Of a stretch of DNA of 64,000 nucleotides, positions 44,829-53,441 are shown piece by piece. Source of the stretch: Streptomyces atroolivaceus (GTDB taxonomy: Bacteria; Actinomycetota; Actinomycetes; Streptomycetales; Streptomycetaceae); assembly GCF_000717025.1 (NCBI RefSeq), contig NZ_JNXG01000014.1, positions 129,465-193,464 of the forward strand, in the 5' to 3' direction. Position 1 is the stretch's first letter. Each line of letters begins with the position of its first letter. The notes below the pieces were generated by a model. That model saw only the letters and a program-made list of their open reading frames with translations, was not told the DNA's origin and searched no databases. The translations under genes and the position numbers were made by a program.

Positions 44829-45419
44829 TCATTCAGGAGTGCCCCGAACTTCACCGCCACCGTCGCGGTCATGGCCGCGGCGGGCGTCGCGGTCGAAAAT
44901 GCCCAGTACCTCGCAGGGACCACCCTCGGCGCCGATGGCGTGCGGCATCATCGTGGGGAACTCGGCCGCTTGATTGGTCTCGATACGCAGGCGCCGGTGG
45001 CCGAGCATGAGGATCGCGGTGCCGGACAGGACGACGAGCCATTCGCGCCCCGGGTGGGCACGCATGCGCGCCGGGTTCTCGGGCGGTGGTTCGGTCATGC
45101 GCTGACGCACCACGCTCATGCCGAGGTCACCCTTGACGAGCCAGCGCATACTGCCGTGGGCGCCGTCGATCATCGGGCTGGTGATGACGTCGTCGGTGGC
45201 GGTCTCCACGAGCTGGTCCAGCGTGGTGTCCAGAGCACGGGCGAGGGTGACCAGCTGATCCAACGCGAGACGGCGACGGCCGTTCTCGATGCGGCTCAGC
45301 GAGGACTGGCTGAGGTGAGCACGGGTGGCCAGTTCCTCCAGGGACCAGCCCTGCGCCACCCGCAGGGCGCGGATGCGTTTGCGTACGAGGCTGTCCAGCT
45401 CTCCATCTTCTTGCGTCAT
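44829..45419 (-). CDS. XRE-family regulator with cupin domain
   Basis: 196 residues from the ATG at 45417-45419. The helix-turn-helix is GWSLEELATRAHLSQSSLSR; a cupin-2 domain fills the C-terminal half (RAHPGREWLVVLSGTAILML, AAEFPTMMPHAIGAEGGPCE). Regulators of this type usually sense a small molecule in the cupin barrel. It is upstream of and co-directional with the methyltransferase, with 126 bases between them that contain the CATCTT-N11-AAGATG box. Confidence 0.92.
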   Translation of the reverse strand: MTQEDGELDSLVRKRIRALRVAQGWSLEELATRAHLSQSSLSRIENGRRRLALDQLVTLARALDTTLDQLVETATDDVITSPMIDGAHGSMRWLVKGDLGMSVVRQRMTEPPPENPARMRAHPGREWLVVLSGTAILMLGHRRLRIETNQAAEFPTMMPHAIGAEGGPCEVLGIFDRDARRGHDRDGGGEVRGTPE

Positions 45420-45792
45420 GCGCAACACAGTATGCCCTTGATGCATACCGGCTGTCGTCGGGCGCACCCTCCGGCATGGCCGGCACCACCGGGTGCCCGG
45501 GGTGTGAGTGGCCGGCACCGGCACCGGCCTCGTCGCCCAGGTCGGCGCGTCCGCGGCGGCCGGCGCTCTGACCGGCTCTCACATCAACGCCTGTCGGCCA
45601 CCATGGACACCGATGCGGCCCTCGCCGCAGAGCCCACGGACGGACCCCCACCCTCCTGATACCACCGCGGCCCGGCCACCGCTCGACCACACCGGGTAGT
45701 GCGCGCGGCGCCGAGGCCCCACCCCTGTTCGTTCCCCGGCGACCGGCCCCTGCTCCGGCGCTCGTCAGCATGCCCTTTCGAGAGAGGAACTC

Positions 45793-45960
45793 ATGGGGAC
45801 GAACGAGCCCGTACCGGCTACTGAAGCCGGCGGCGGGGGTCACCACCCTGACGCACGTCAGTTGCGCACGATCCTGATCGCGGTCTTCATCGCGCTCAGG
45901 GCCGTCACCCGTCGGTGTCCGGGGGCGTCCGAGGTGGGTCATCAGCTCGGCGTTTTCGGC
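45793..45960 (+). pseudogene. MFS drug-exporter N-terminal stub
   Basis: ATG 45793, preceded by GAGAGGAA, encodes MGTNEPVPATEAGGGGHHPD and ARQLRTILIAVFIALRAVT, the beginning of a DHA2-type exporter (first membrane helix). It then turns into unrelated sequence around 45920-45960, where it meets the truncated hydrolase on the opposite strand. Only the first helix remains. Confidence 0.5.
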
Positions 45961-46061
45961 ACCACCCCGGGGCCGGACCCGGCTGTGCGGTAGTGCAGAA
46001 CCGTTCCGTTGGCGGCCGCTCGGCCCGTGCGGACGGGCGTCCCGCCATGGTCGAGCATCAT
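45942..46061 (-). pseudogene. Alpha/beta hydrolase N-terminal stub
   Basis: A good ribosome site (AGGGAGG) and start at 46059-46061 lead to MMLDHGGTPVRTGRAAANGT and VLHYRTAGSGPGVV, the canonical beginning of an alpha/beta hydrolase just before its oxyanion HG motif. After 34 residues it changes into PKTPS and stops. The rest of the enzyme is absent. Its start overlaps the end of the frameshifted gene upstream (ATGA). Confidence 0.6.
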
Positions 46062-46938
46062 GTTGTCGAACCTCCCTGATGTACTTTCTCGCGATGCGGG
46101 TGCCAGTGGGCCTGCGGAGGGTCGACGAGGGTCACCAGGCGGTTCGGTCCGGTGCCACCCGTATGTGTCCGGGCAGTGGAACGGCCGGCGGGGCGCAGGG
46201 TGACGTTCTCCGGGTAGAGCCGGCCGAGCAGGGTCGGCCGACGAGGTCGTCCTGGCCGGTGGCGTCCAGGGTGACGTCACCTGCTTGCGTCCACACCAGT
46301 CCCGGTGCGCGCAGCGCGGACCATGCAGCTGCGGTGCGGGGCGTGACATCGGAATGTGCTTCGTCCGAAGCCGGGTCCGGTCGGTGGGCGTAGCGGTGAC
46401 CGCGCAGCGCCTGGCCGAGGTCGACGCGGGCGGTGGTGCGGTCGTGGGTGACCTCGATACCGGCGGTGCGGGTCTCGTCGGTGACCGGCGCAGTGACGGT
46501 ACGGGCGGAGAGCGGGCCGGATGTAGTGCCGATGGGCGGCAGGTCCTCCACGAGGGTGCGCGGGGCGGCGTCGTAGTCCTGCACCTCGGCGGTATACGTG
46601 ACGGTGGCCTCGGCGGCCGGATCGGTGCGCCAGGTCAGCAGGTGCCGCGGGGCGGTCAGGGGCGGCTCACGGAGGACGGCGGGCAGGGCGGTGCCGCCGC
46701 TCGCATCGAAACCGTAGCCGGCCGGGCCGGAGGTGCCTGTGACGACGCGGCGGGCGAAGTCCACGATGCTGGTGTGCCGGATCTGGCGGACCAGGAGTTC
46801 GGTGAGGAAAACGTCGCGGGCCGGTGCGGTGTGCCGCAGCCCGGTCGGGGTGATCAGGAGCGGCACTTCCTGCCAGTTGGTGAAGGGCAGCAGGGCGATC
46901 CGGTGCAGGCACTTGTCCCGCACCGTGCCCGCCCTCAC
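46059..46938 (-). pseudogene. Frameshifted gene of unknown family
   Basis: One frame (46938 to about 46225) encodes ~240 residues of coding-like sequence (LLITPTGLRHTAPARDVFLT, DFARRVVTGTSGPAGYGFDA, GLVWTQAGDVTLDATGQDDL). Near 46222 the plausible protein moves to another frame (GRLYPENVTLRPAGRSTART ... HREKVHQGGST) that ends in a TGA overlapping the hydrolase start. A single indel explains this. The upstream boundary is uncertain; no signal peptide or known domain is recognised. Confidence 0.5.
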
Positions 46939-47101
46939 GGCACAGCAGGGAAGGGAAACGACTCGGGAATGGGCGCGCGTACATCGGGCATGCCCTCACC
47001 ACAGCCGTGCCTACGCATCTGTCGATCAGCACCTGTTCTGGACTGCGGGCCGCCCGAAACACCTACGCGCCCGCTGCGGAATCTGCCCTTGCGGGACGGG
47101 T

Positions 47102-47584
47102 TCACGATTCGTCGGCCGTGGAGTCCTCGGAGACCGGGACCGCCCCTCTTCTGCGGTACACCACCACCCCGCACACCGCGCAGAGGAGGACGGCCACGGC
47201 GGACACCCCAAGGGCCGTCCGCTCGGCGAAGAGCCTTCCCAGCACTTGGAGCACGCCGAGCCCCGCAGTCGCGTAGATCAGCGCCCAGGCCGCTCCGCCG
47301 ACGAGCAGGGCAGGGAGGTAGCGCGGCAACGGCATACGCATGCTGCCCGCGAGAAAGTTGGCTGCGGTCTGGAAACCGACAGTCAGGAAGGAGAGGGCCA
47401 CCACTGGCGCGCCCCACCGCTGGATCGCCCGCTCGGCACGCGCGAACTTCGCCGAAGAGATCCTCCCGGCGAATTTGCTGCGCCGGGCACCAGCACCGGC
47501 GAGCCACCCGACGGCGTACGTCCCTCCGGCGCGAAGCAGGACGATCACGTACAGGGCTCCGGCCGTGAGCGCGATCTCATCCAC
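47102..47584 (-). CDS. DedA/VTT-family membrane protein
   Basis: 160 residues with four to five hydrophobic helices. The core RWGAPVVALSFLTVGFQTAA and NFLAGSMRMPLPRYLPALLV matches the VTT (DedA/SNARE-associated) domain, whose conserved Pro/Gly loop re-enters the membrane. Some family members flip polyprenyl phosphates or phospholipids. The protein is shorter than typical DedA (about 200 residues) but contains the core. A candidate iron box lies 197 bases upstream. Confidence 0.85.
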   Translation of the reverse strand: MDEIALTAGALYVIVLLRAGGTYAVGWLAGAGARRSKFAGRISSAKFARAERAIQRWGAPVVALSFLTVGFQTAANFLAGSMRMPLPRYLPALLVGGAAWALIYATAGLGVLQVLGRLFAERTALGVSAVAVLLCAVCGVVVYRRRGAVPVSEDSTADES

Positions 47585-47780
47585 GGTGCCTCATCCCGGG
47601 CGCTGGGCTGAAGGACGCGTCCCTCGTTACCCGCATGGGCGGTTCAGCCCTGCCGAGTCCACGACGCGAACGTGCCCGGTCATCATCTCTCACCTGCGCC
47701 CTGCCTCTGCCTGTCCGTCCGCCAGGTTCCCACCTGTGGCACCGGAATCCGAACCCGTACGCCCGGGGCCCCACGCCAGA

Positions 47781-47799
47781 CAAGGTAAGCCTAACCGAA
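47781..47799. promoter_or_regulatory. Candidate DmdR/IdeR iron box
   Basis: CAAGGTAAGCCTAACCGAA matches 14 of 19 positions of the actinobacterial DtxR-family consensus TTAGGTTAGGCTAACCTAA. It lies in the non-coding stretch upstream of the DedA gene; no siderophore gene is nearby. Confidence 0.4.
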
Positions 47800-48216
47800 C
47801 GGGCATGCGCTCAATATGGGGCACCTGGTTACCCGAGGAACGACAGGTGCGGCCAGTGAAATGTGGTCGGCTCGGCATCAGGGGAGCACCTGGCGGTGCG
47901 GCAGAGGTCTCGCTCTGGAGGTTCGTCCGCCTCACGCCCGAGGGGAGCGACTTGTGAGAACTGAGGTTTTCCGCCCGGGCCAGGGAGCGTCGACGAGATC
48001 ACAGTGACTCCCGAAGCGGCATCGCCATCGCTCAGCGAGGGCCGGTAGGCGCACCACTCGCGGCGCAGGGTCGCGGCGGGGCCCACGTCGTCGCCGGGGC
48101 TGAGGTCCGTGTCCCTCAGCTGGCGACGGGTGAGGGACACCTCGCGGGCAGGAGGTAGGTCCCCGGAGTCCTTGAGCGCTGGTACGAACTCGCCGAAGAC
48201 AACGACACCTCGCTAA

Positions 48217-48264
48217 CTCCTGGCGGACATGGGTGATCTTGTTCGAGAATCTGTCCGCCAGGAG
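48217..48264. repeat. Inverted repeat with 13-bp perfect arms
   Basis: CTCCTGGCGGACA and its complement flank a 22-base loop. It is 67 bases beyond the epoxide-hydrolase stop. It could be a terminator for that gene or an IS relic. The remainder of 47800-48330 shows only weak frames without ribosome sites. Confidence 0.6.
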
Positions 48265-48330
48265 CTTCGTCATTGCGTACGACTGTCCAACTCACGGTCA
48301 GCGACGCCGGCCCGGGGAAGGCTCACGGTC

Positions 48331-49374
48331 TCAGTCGAGGAAGCGCAGCAACTCGTCCGTGACGAACTCGGGGTTCTCCTCGACAAGCCAATGACCTGCC
48401 TTGGGCACATCCACCGCCCGCACAATGTTGGTCATGCGCGAATCCACCGTGGAACGTATCCCGTCGAGCTGTCCTTGGGCGGCCATGAGTATGGTCGGGA
48501 TCTTGACCGGTGTTGCCGCCTTGGTGTCCTTGACGTCTTCATCGAGGCTGCGGTAGAGCTCGAAGCCGCCGGACAGTGCGTCGGGCCGGCTGTAGGTACG
48601 GGCGTATTCATCGATCTCCTCATCGGTGAACGGTGACTTCTGCGAGGTGCCACCGAACGACGATCCCCTGAAGGAGACCTGAGGGTAGAACAGCTCCAGA
48701 TAGTCGCGGACGTTGTCGTGGACGATCACTTCGGGGACACGGCGCTGGGAGTGGAAGGCGATGTGCCAGCTCAGTGAGCGGTACGTGGCCCCGTCCATCG
48801 AGGGCCCGGGCAACGGCAGGTCGAGGTAGCCGAGGCGTTCGGTGTCCTCGGGGAATTGGGCGGCGTACTGGAAGGCCACCGCGGCACCGAGGTCGTGTCC
48901 GACGACACGGGCGTCCCGCACCCCGAGCCGCTCGGCGACGAGGGTGTGCACGTACCGCGCCAGAGTGGCCTTGTCGTAGCCGGCCGGGGAGCCGGTGCTG
49001 TCGCCCAGCCCCGGAAGGTCGACAGCGTAGACGGTGTGATGCTCGGCGAGGTCCGGCATGATGTCCCACCAGCTGTACCAGGTCTGCGGCCAGCCGTGCA
49101 GCAGTACCACCGGCGAGCCGCTTCCACCCTTCACGTAGTGCATGCGGACGCCGTCGACATCGGCGAACTCGTGCTTGAAAGTACCCGTGAACTCCGGGTC
49201 GTCGCGGGTGACGAGGGTATGAGCGGGAATGTCGGAGGTGCGGCCGGGAGTGGCGGTTTCCTGCGTGGTGCAGGCGGCAGCACCTGTCGTCAATGCGAAG
49301 GCGACCGCCAGGATGGCTGCTGTTCTGGCCAGACGGCTGGAGCGGCGCCATGTGGGCCACGATGAAGTTGTCAT
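48331..49374 (-). CDS. Secreted epoxide-hydrolase-like alpha/beta hydrolase
   Basis: 347 residues. A signal sequence with probable lipobox (AVAFALTTGAAACTTQ) leads to an alpha/beta hydrolase with oxyanion HGWPQTWYSW, Asp nucleophile in VVGHDLGAAVAFQ and catalytic His in VPKAGHWLVEENPE. An Asp nucleophile and the HGWP motif mark epoxide hydrolases/haloalkane dehalogenases rather than serine esterases. It should act outside the membrane as a lipoprotein. The first 35 residues and the start ATG at 49372-49374 look genuine. No partner gene. Confidence 0.9.
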   Translation of the reverse strand: MTTSSWPTWRRSSRLARTAAILAVAFALTTGAAACTTQETATPGRTSDIPAHTLVTRDDPEFTGTFKHEFADVDGVRMHYVKGGSGSPVVLLHGWPQTWYSWWDIMPDLAEHHTVYAVDLPGLGDSTGSPAGYDKATLARYVHTLVAERLGVRDARVVGHDLGAAVAFQYAAQFPEDTERLGYLDLPLPGPSMDGATYRSLSWHIAFHSQRRVPEVIVHDNVRDYLELFYPQVSFRGSSFGGTSQKSPFTDEEIDEYARTYSRPDALSGGFELYRSLDEDVKDTKAATPVKIPTILMAAQGQLDGIRSTVDSRMTNIVRAVDVPKAGHWLVEENPEFVTDELLRFLD

Positions 49375-49519
49375 GTGCTGTTTCCTATGTGTGTGGGCGG
49401 TGGGGCCAGCATGCGGTGGTGCCGTCCGTCGGTTCGCGGAGGATGTCCGCGCGGCCGGCGTGCCGAACCTCGGTCCCGCTGCCCCGAGGGCGGGGCGTCG
49501 CGGCGGTGGGTGAGCGGCG

Positions 49520-50169
49520 TCATACGTCCTTTCCGGGGACTGCGTCGGCTCGGTCGGCGCGACGGATGATCAGCACGTGGTCGATGACCTCGGCCATCCG
49601 CCCCTGCGGGCCGGTCGCAAGGCGACGGGACGCATCGGCCCGCTCGACCTTCCACGTCGACGGGTCCAAGGCGATACCTGCAGCGACATCCTGCGGGGCC
49701 GGGCAGTGGATCTCCTGGTCCCACGACCAGGGAGCGGCGGAACCATGGTCGACGACCAGCAGCCGTCCGCCCGGACGCAAGGCGTGCGCAGCCGCGCGCA
49801 GTACGGCCCTCTGTCCAGGTCGAGAGGGGTGTGCAGGTAGTGAACACAGACGAGGTCGAATGTGCCGTGGGGAAAGGACTCACACAGGTCGTGCCTCTCG
49901 GCCGCGATCCGTTCGTCCAGGCCGTGCGTGGCTGCGAGGGCGGCAAGACGCTCGACGGCAACAGTCGACACATCGACGGCAGTGACCCGCCACCCCTGGC
50001 AGGCGAGCCACAGTGAGTCGCCGCCGTCGCCGCAGCCGAGGTCCAACGCGGTGCCGGGCTGCAGGCCCGAGACGATCTCGGTGAGTCGCGCGTTCGGCCG
50101 CGGATCGGCGGAAGCGGGGCGGGCTGCGTAGAGGCCGTCCCAGAACTCGACCGCATCGGTGGTGCTCAT
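49520..50169 (-). pseudogene. SAM-dependent methyltransferase with an internal frameshift
   Basis: From the ATG at 50167-50169, behind AAGGAG, one frame encodes a class I methyltransferase N-terminus (GTALDLGCGDGGDSLWLACQ, VTAVDVSTVAVERLAALAAT, FDLVCVHYLHTPLDLDR). Near 49815 the family sequence continues in another frame (ALRPGGRLLVVDHGSAAPWS and onward) to a stop at 49520. A one-base change in the GGGCC context would restore one protein of about 215 residues. It is either a recent pseudogene or a sequencing error. Divergent from an XRE-cupin gene with a shared palindromic operator. Confidence 0.75.
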
Positions 50170-50227
50170 CAAGGGCTCCTTCTGCCGGGGATTGAGCCCT
50201 CACCCTCGGCCGCCCTCCGTGAAATGG

Positions 50228-50260
50228 CACGCCATCTTGCAGTTCCTGCAAGATGGCGTG
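50228..50260. promoter_or_regulatory. CATCTT-N11-AAGATG operator, copy 2, abutting a start codon
   Basis: A perfect palindrome with 15-bp arms (CACGCCATCTTGCAG and its complement) and a 3-base centre (TTC). The last base is immediately before the ATG of the XRE-cupin gene. It contains the same 23-bp CATCTT-N11-AAGATG frame as 44740-44762. A protein bound here would block transcription in both directions and possibly translation of the regulator. Confidence 0.8.
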
Positions 50261-50830
50261 ATGAACAGTGAACCGGAAGACGTGCTCGGCTCCGTGGGCT
50301 CCCGGCTGCGTAGGCTGCGCCGTGAACGCGGCATCACCCTCGCCGACCTTGCGCCGCTCACCGGGGTCTCGGAGAGCACGCTGTCCCGGCTGGAGAGCGG
50401 GCAGCGCCGAGTGACCTTGGAACTGCTGCTGCCGTTGGCCCGTGTCTACGACATCCCCCTGGACGACCTCGTCGGCGCCCCACGCACAGGTGACCCCCGC
50501 ATCCATCTGAAGCCGATCCGACGGTCCGGCATGCTCTTCATACCGCTGTCACGGCAGCCGGGCGGCACACAGGCCTTCAAAATGATCATTCCCGCGCGGC
50601 CGAAACCGCTCGAACCGACCCCGCAGACACACGAGGGCTCTGAGTGGCTGTACGTACTCAATGGCCGGCTGCGTCTACTGGTCGGCGAGCGCGACCTGAC
50701 CCTGTCACCCGGTGAGGCGGCCGAGTTCGACACGGCCCTGCCCCACTGGCTTGGCAGCGCCGACGGCCGCGCGGTCGAACTCCTCATCCTGTTCGGCCCG
50801 CAGGGGACCCGTGCCCATCTTCGCGTGTAA
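50261..50830 (+). CDS. XRE-family regulator with cupin domain, second copy
   Basis: 189 residues from ATG 50261, which directly follows the palindrome and has no Shine-Dalgarno, so the transcript may be leaderless. Helix-turn-helix GITLADLAPLTGVSESTLSR is followed by a cupin domain (HEGSEWLYVLNGRLRLLVGE, SPGEAAEFDTALPHWLGSAD). It probably represses itself and the divergent methyltransferase. Architecture and partner are the same as at 43833-45419, although the sequences are clearly diverged. Confidence 0.93.
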   Translation: MNSEPEDVLGSVGSRLRRLRRERGITLADLAPLTGVSESTLSRLESGQRRVTLELLLPLARVYDIPLDDLVGAPRTGDPRIHLKPIRRSGMLFIPLSRQPGGTQAFKMIIPARPKPLEPTPQTHEGSEWLYVLNGRLRLLVGERDLTLSPGEAAEFDTALPHWLGSADGRAVELLILFGPQGTRAHLRV

Positions 50831-51369
50831 TAGCTCATCGCTCGTGGATGGGTGTTCTGCGGGTCTTCGGCGCCTCTGGTCCGAATTGAAGAGCTCGTCT
50901 CCGGTCCGGGGCCGCCGCCCGACACCACACCCCCACAGCACGGGCACCCCGGGGGGGGGCCGGTCGCACCGACCGGGTAACAGTGCTGGGGCGGTGCCGG
51001 GTGACGGCCCGTCCAGTGGAACCCCCGGCGTCCACGAGGAGCTGCAGGCGGGAGTGCTTGGCCCAGCACCCCCGCCTGCAAGGCCGCCTGACCGGCGCCT
51101 AGCCTCGAGCAGCCGCCCCACGAGCCCGGGATCCCGCCTTGGGGCCCTGTCCGCGAGGTCAGGATTCCCGCCATCGCGAGACTCAGTGCCACGCCGCCGG
51201 GGGCAGCAAACACGTCAGGGGCGAACCGCCCCAGCCACCCGGTCTCCCCCGGCCCCCGCCTCCTGTACGCCGCCCCTTGCCTCATGCATCGGAACCTCAG
51301 CCACGTGCGGGCTCCCACCCGGCAGAGCGCACGCCTGCGCGGTGCGCGCTCGTCGGCGCCGAGCCGCCG

Positions 51370-51625
51370 CACCCCGGCCCTGACTCCGCTCGCGGACGGC
51401 TCCTCCCTCTCCGTCAACGGCGCCGCCCCCGTGCGCATCGTCGAAACACAGATCACTGGGACCTGCGGCGACAACTCGTTCACCGGTTCCTACCGGCTGG
51501 CCACGACACTGACCGACGCCCGCCGATACCGGCCCCAGGCCTCGTCGCCCTTTCCCGTCAGAGGTGCGAATACGTGTCGGCGTACTACGCGCTTCGCCTC
51601 GAAGGACGGGCCGCACGCGGACTCA
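51370..51625 (+). pseudogene. IS4-family transposase fragment
   Basis: One frame reads VRIVETQITGTCGDNSFTGS followed by YRLATTLTDARRY, a typical segment of Streptomyces IS4-type transposases; the sequence continues in another frame as LVALSRQRCEYVSAYYALRL (family ALYHERWE..YYALR). The catalytic E region is altered and the rest of the element is missing. The surrounding 50831-51829 stretch has no intact gene; a run of nine G occurs at 50951. Confidence 0.6.
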
Positions 51626-51829
51626 TCGACAAGGCCGGACCATCCTTCTGCAGCAGCCCCGAAATCCACCCACCCCCCCTGCCATCAGCGGCAATGCGCC
51701 TACTACGCCGCATGGGGTGCAGCGCCCTAGCGCGCACCTCTGGGTCGCCTGCGCCCGACGGGACCGGGCCGAGTACGTGATGGCCGGGGCCACAGAGGAG
51801 GACACTCCCCCTCTGATGAGGCAGAGGTA

Positions 51830-52765
51830 TCAGGCGCCGCGCTTGGCTGGTTTCGCCGCCTCGGTTGTATCTGCGCTCCGGACACACAGCGTGGTGGACG
51901 AAGTGTCTCCGCGATAGACGATGACGACTGCTGCGAGGCCGACGGCCAGGCCGAGCGCGGTCTGCGGACCGAACGGTTCACCGAACATGAGGGCTCCCCA
52001 GACTGCCGTGACCGGCGCGATGAGGAACATGAGCGTATTGACTTTGGTGATTCCGGAGCGCCTCAGGATGAGCCAGTACAGCCCGTATCCGCCGAGGGTG
52101 GGCAGGGCCACGAGCCAGGTGATCGCGGCCCAGAACGAGAGCTCAGCCGGCGGCTTCGCAGCTCCGACGCTTACGGCAAGCGCCGTAAAGATGACCGCGC
52201 TGGTGGTGCAGTGGACGGTCATCGACACTGCGGGCGCGACCCACGTTCGGGAGCGGCTTTCGAGGAATGTGGCCGCTACCAGCGAAAACATGCCAACGAA
52301 GGGGACGAGATAGGCCCACCAGGCCACGCCGGTGCGGGCTGCGGCATCGGCCGTGGTGACGATTGCGACTCCGCTGACCCCCAGACACAGGCCGAGCCAC
52401 TGCTTGCGTGAGACGTACTGACGCAACAACGGTCCGGCAAGTGCTCCGGCGACGAGAGGTTGGACGCCGTCGATCAGGGCCGTGGTGCCGCTGGAAACCC
52501 CGAGTTGGATCGCGTAGTAGACGGTGAGCAGATAGCCGCTCTGCGACAGCACGCCGATCATGGCCTGCCTGGCCACATCCCGCACCGCGAGGCCCCGCCA
52601 CGACGTTCTGGCGGCGGTCACAGCAACGACGATCAGAATGACGGTCAGCGGCAGGAACCGCCACATCAGGATCGTGATCGCGGACGCGCTGCCCGCACCG
52701 AGCTTGGCCCCGATGAACCCGGAACTCCAGCACAGCACAAAGGCTATCGAGAGCAGGAAGTTCAC
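51830..52765 (-). CDS. EamA/DMT-family transporter
   Basis: 311 residues from the GTG at 52763-52765. Ten hydrophobic helices in two EamA repeats (LLSIAFVLCWSSGFIGAKLG starts repeat 1; VPFVGMFSLVAATFLESRSR opens repeat 2). It is an exporter or exchanger of metabolites such as amino acids, or of drugs. It is divergent from a TetR regulator, with duplicated operators between them, so the regulator very likely represses it. The C-terminal 20 residues are hydrophilic. Confidence 0.92.
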   Translation of the reverse strand: MNFLLSIAFVLCWSSGFIGAKLGAGSASAITILMWRFLPLTVILIVVAVTAARTSWRGLAVRDVARQAMIGVLSQSGYLLTVYYAIQLGVSSGTTALIDGVQPLVAGALAGPLLRQYVSRKQWLGLCLGVSGVAIVTTADAAARTGVAWWAYLVPFVGMFSLVAATFLESRSRTWVAPAVSMTVHCTTSAVIFTALAVSVGAAKPPAELSFWAAITWLVALPTLGGYGLYWLILRRSGITKVNTLMFLIAPVTAVWGALMFGEPFGPQTALGLAVGLAAVVIVYRGDTSSTTLCVRSADTTEAAKPAKRGA

Positions 52766-52782
52766 GCTTCACCCTCCACTAA

Positions 52783-52824
52783 ACAGATCGGTATACTCGG
52801 GATTCACTATACAGATCGGTATAC
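52783..52824. promoter_or_regulatory. Duplicated TetR operators
   Basis: ACAGATCGGTATAC occurs twice (52783-52796 and 52811-52824), 28 bases apart. Each copy is part of a TA(T/A)AC-N6-GTATA inverted repeat. Both lie between the divergent EamA and TetR start codons. Confidence 0.75.
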
Positions 52825-52832
52825 TTTTGGGC

Positions 52833-53441
52833 ATGGGTACTACGGAGAAGCTGCGACGGATCTCGATGACGCCTGCCGCACGACGCGTCCTGGAGGCCGC
52901 CGCGAGGTTGTTCTACGAACGCGGCATCCATGCTGTCGGCGTGGACCTGATCGCCGCCGAGGCCGGGGTGACCAAGAAGACCCTCTACGACCGGTTCGGC
53001 TCCAAGGAGCAGATCGTCGTGGAGTACCTCGCTGACCGGGACGAGCGTTGGCGGGCCTTCCTCGCCCAGCACCTCGACGCCGCACATCCAGCGCCGCCGG
53101 CACGCGTCCTGGCCGTCTTCGACGCCTCACACGCCTGGGCGGCGGAGAACAATTCCAAGGGGTGCAGCATGGTCAACGCCCATGCCGAGATCAGCGATCC
53201 GTCCCACCCGGCCTATCCGATCATCACCGGGCAGAAGAAGTGGATGCTCGACCTGTTCACCCACCTCGCTGGGGACATCTCCCCAGACAGAGCCGGACAC
53301 CTGGGCCGGACACTCATGCTGCTGCACGAAGGAGCGCTCGTCGCCCACGGCTTGAACGTCTTCCCAGACCCCATCGCCCATGCCCGCGAGCACGTGCAAG
53401 GTCTCCTTGCCACCACCAGGGACACCGCAGTGAAGCAATGA
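52833..53441 (+). CDS. TetR-family regulator
   Basis: 202 residues from ATG 52833, just after the second operator copy. The N-terminal domain is typical (RRVLEAAARLFYERGIHAVG, VDLIAAEAGVTKKTLYDRFG); the C-terminal ligand domain starts near residue 65 and includes ENNSKGCSMVNAHAEISDPS, typical of TetR proteins controlling transporters. It probably represses itself and the EamA gene. Confidence 0.93.
   Translation: MGTTEKLRRISMTPAARRVLEAAARLFYERGIHAVGVDLIAAEAGVTKKTLYDRFGSKEQIVVEYLADRDERWRAFLAQHLDAAHPAPPARVLAVFDASHAWAAENNSKGCSMVNAHAEISDPSHPAYPIITGQKKWMLDLFTHLAGDISPDRAGHLGRTLMLLHEGALVAHGLNVFPDPIAHAREHVQGLLATTRDTAVKQ

Noticed and set aside
50951..50959. Run of nine G
   Set aside because: Lies in a decayed region with no gene it could phase-switch; may be a sequencing-prone homopolymer.
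52783..52824. Two identical 14-mers considered as the beginning of a CRISPR-like array
   Set aside because: Only two copies, each part of an inverted repeat, located exactly between a TetR gene and its target; operators explain them.
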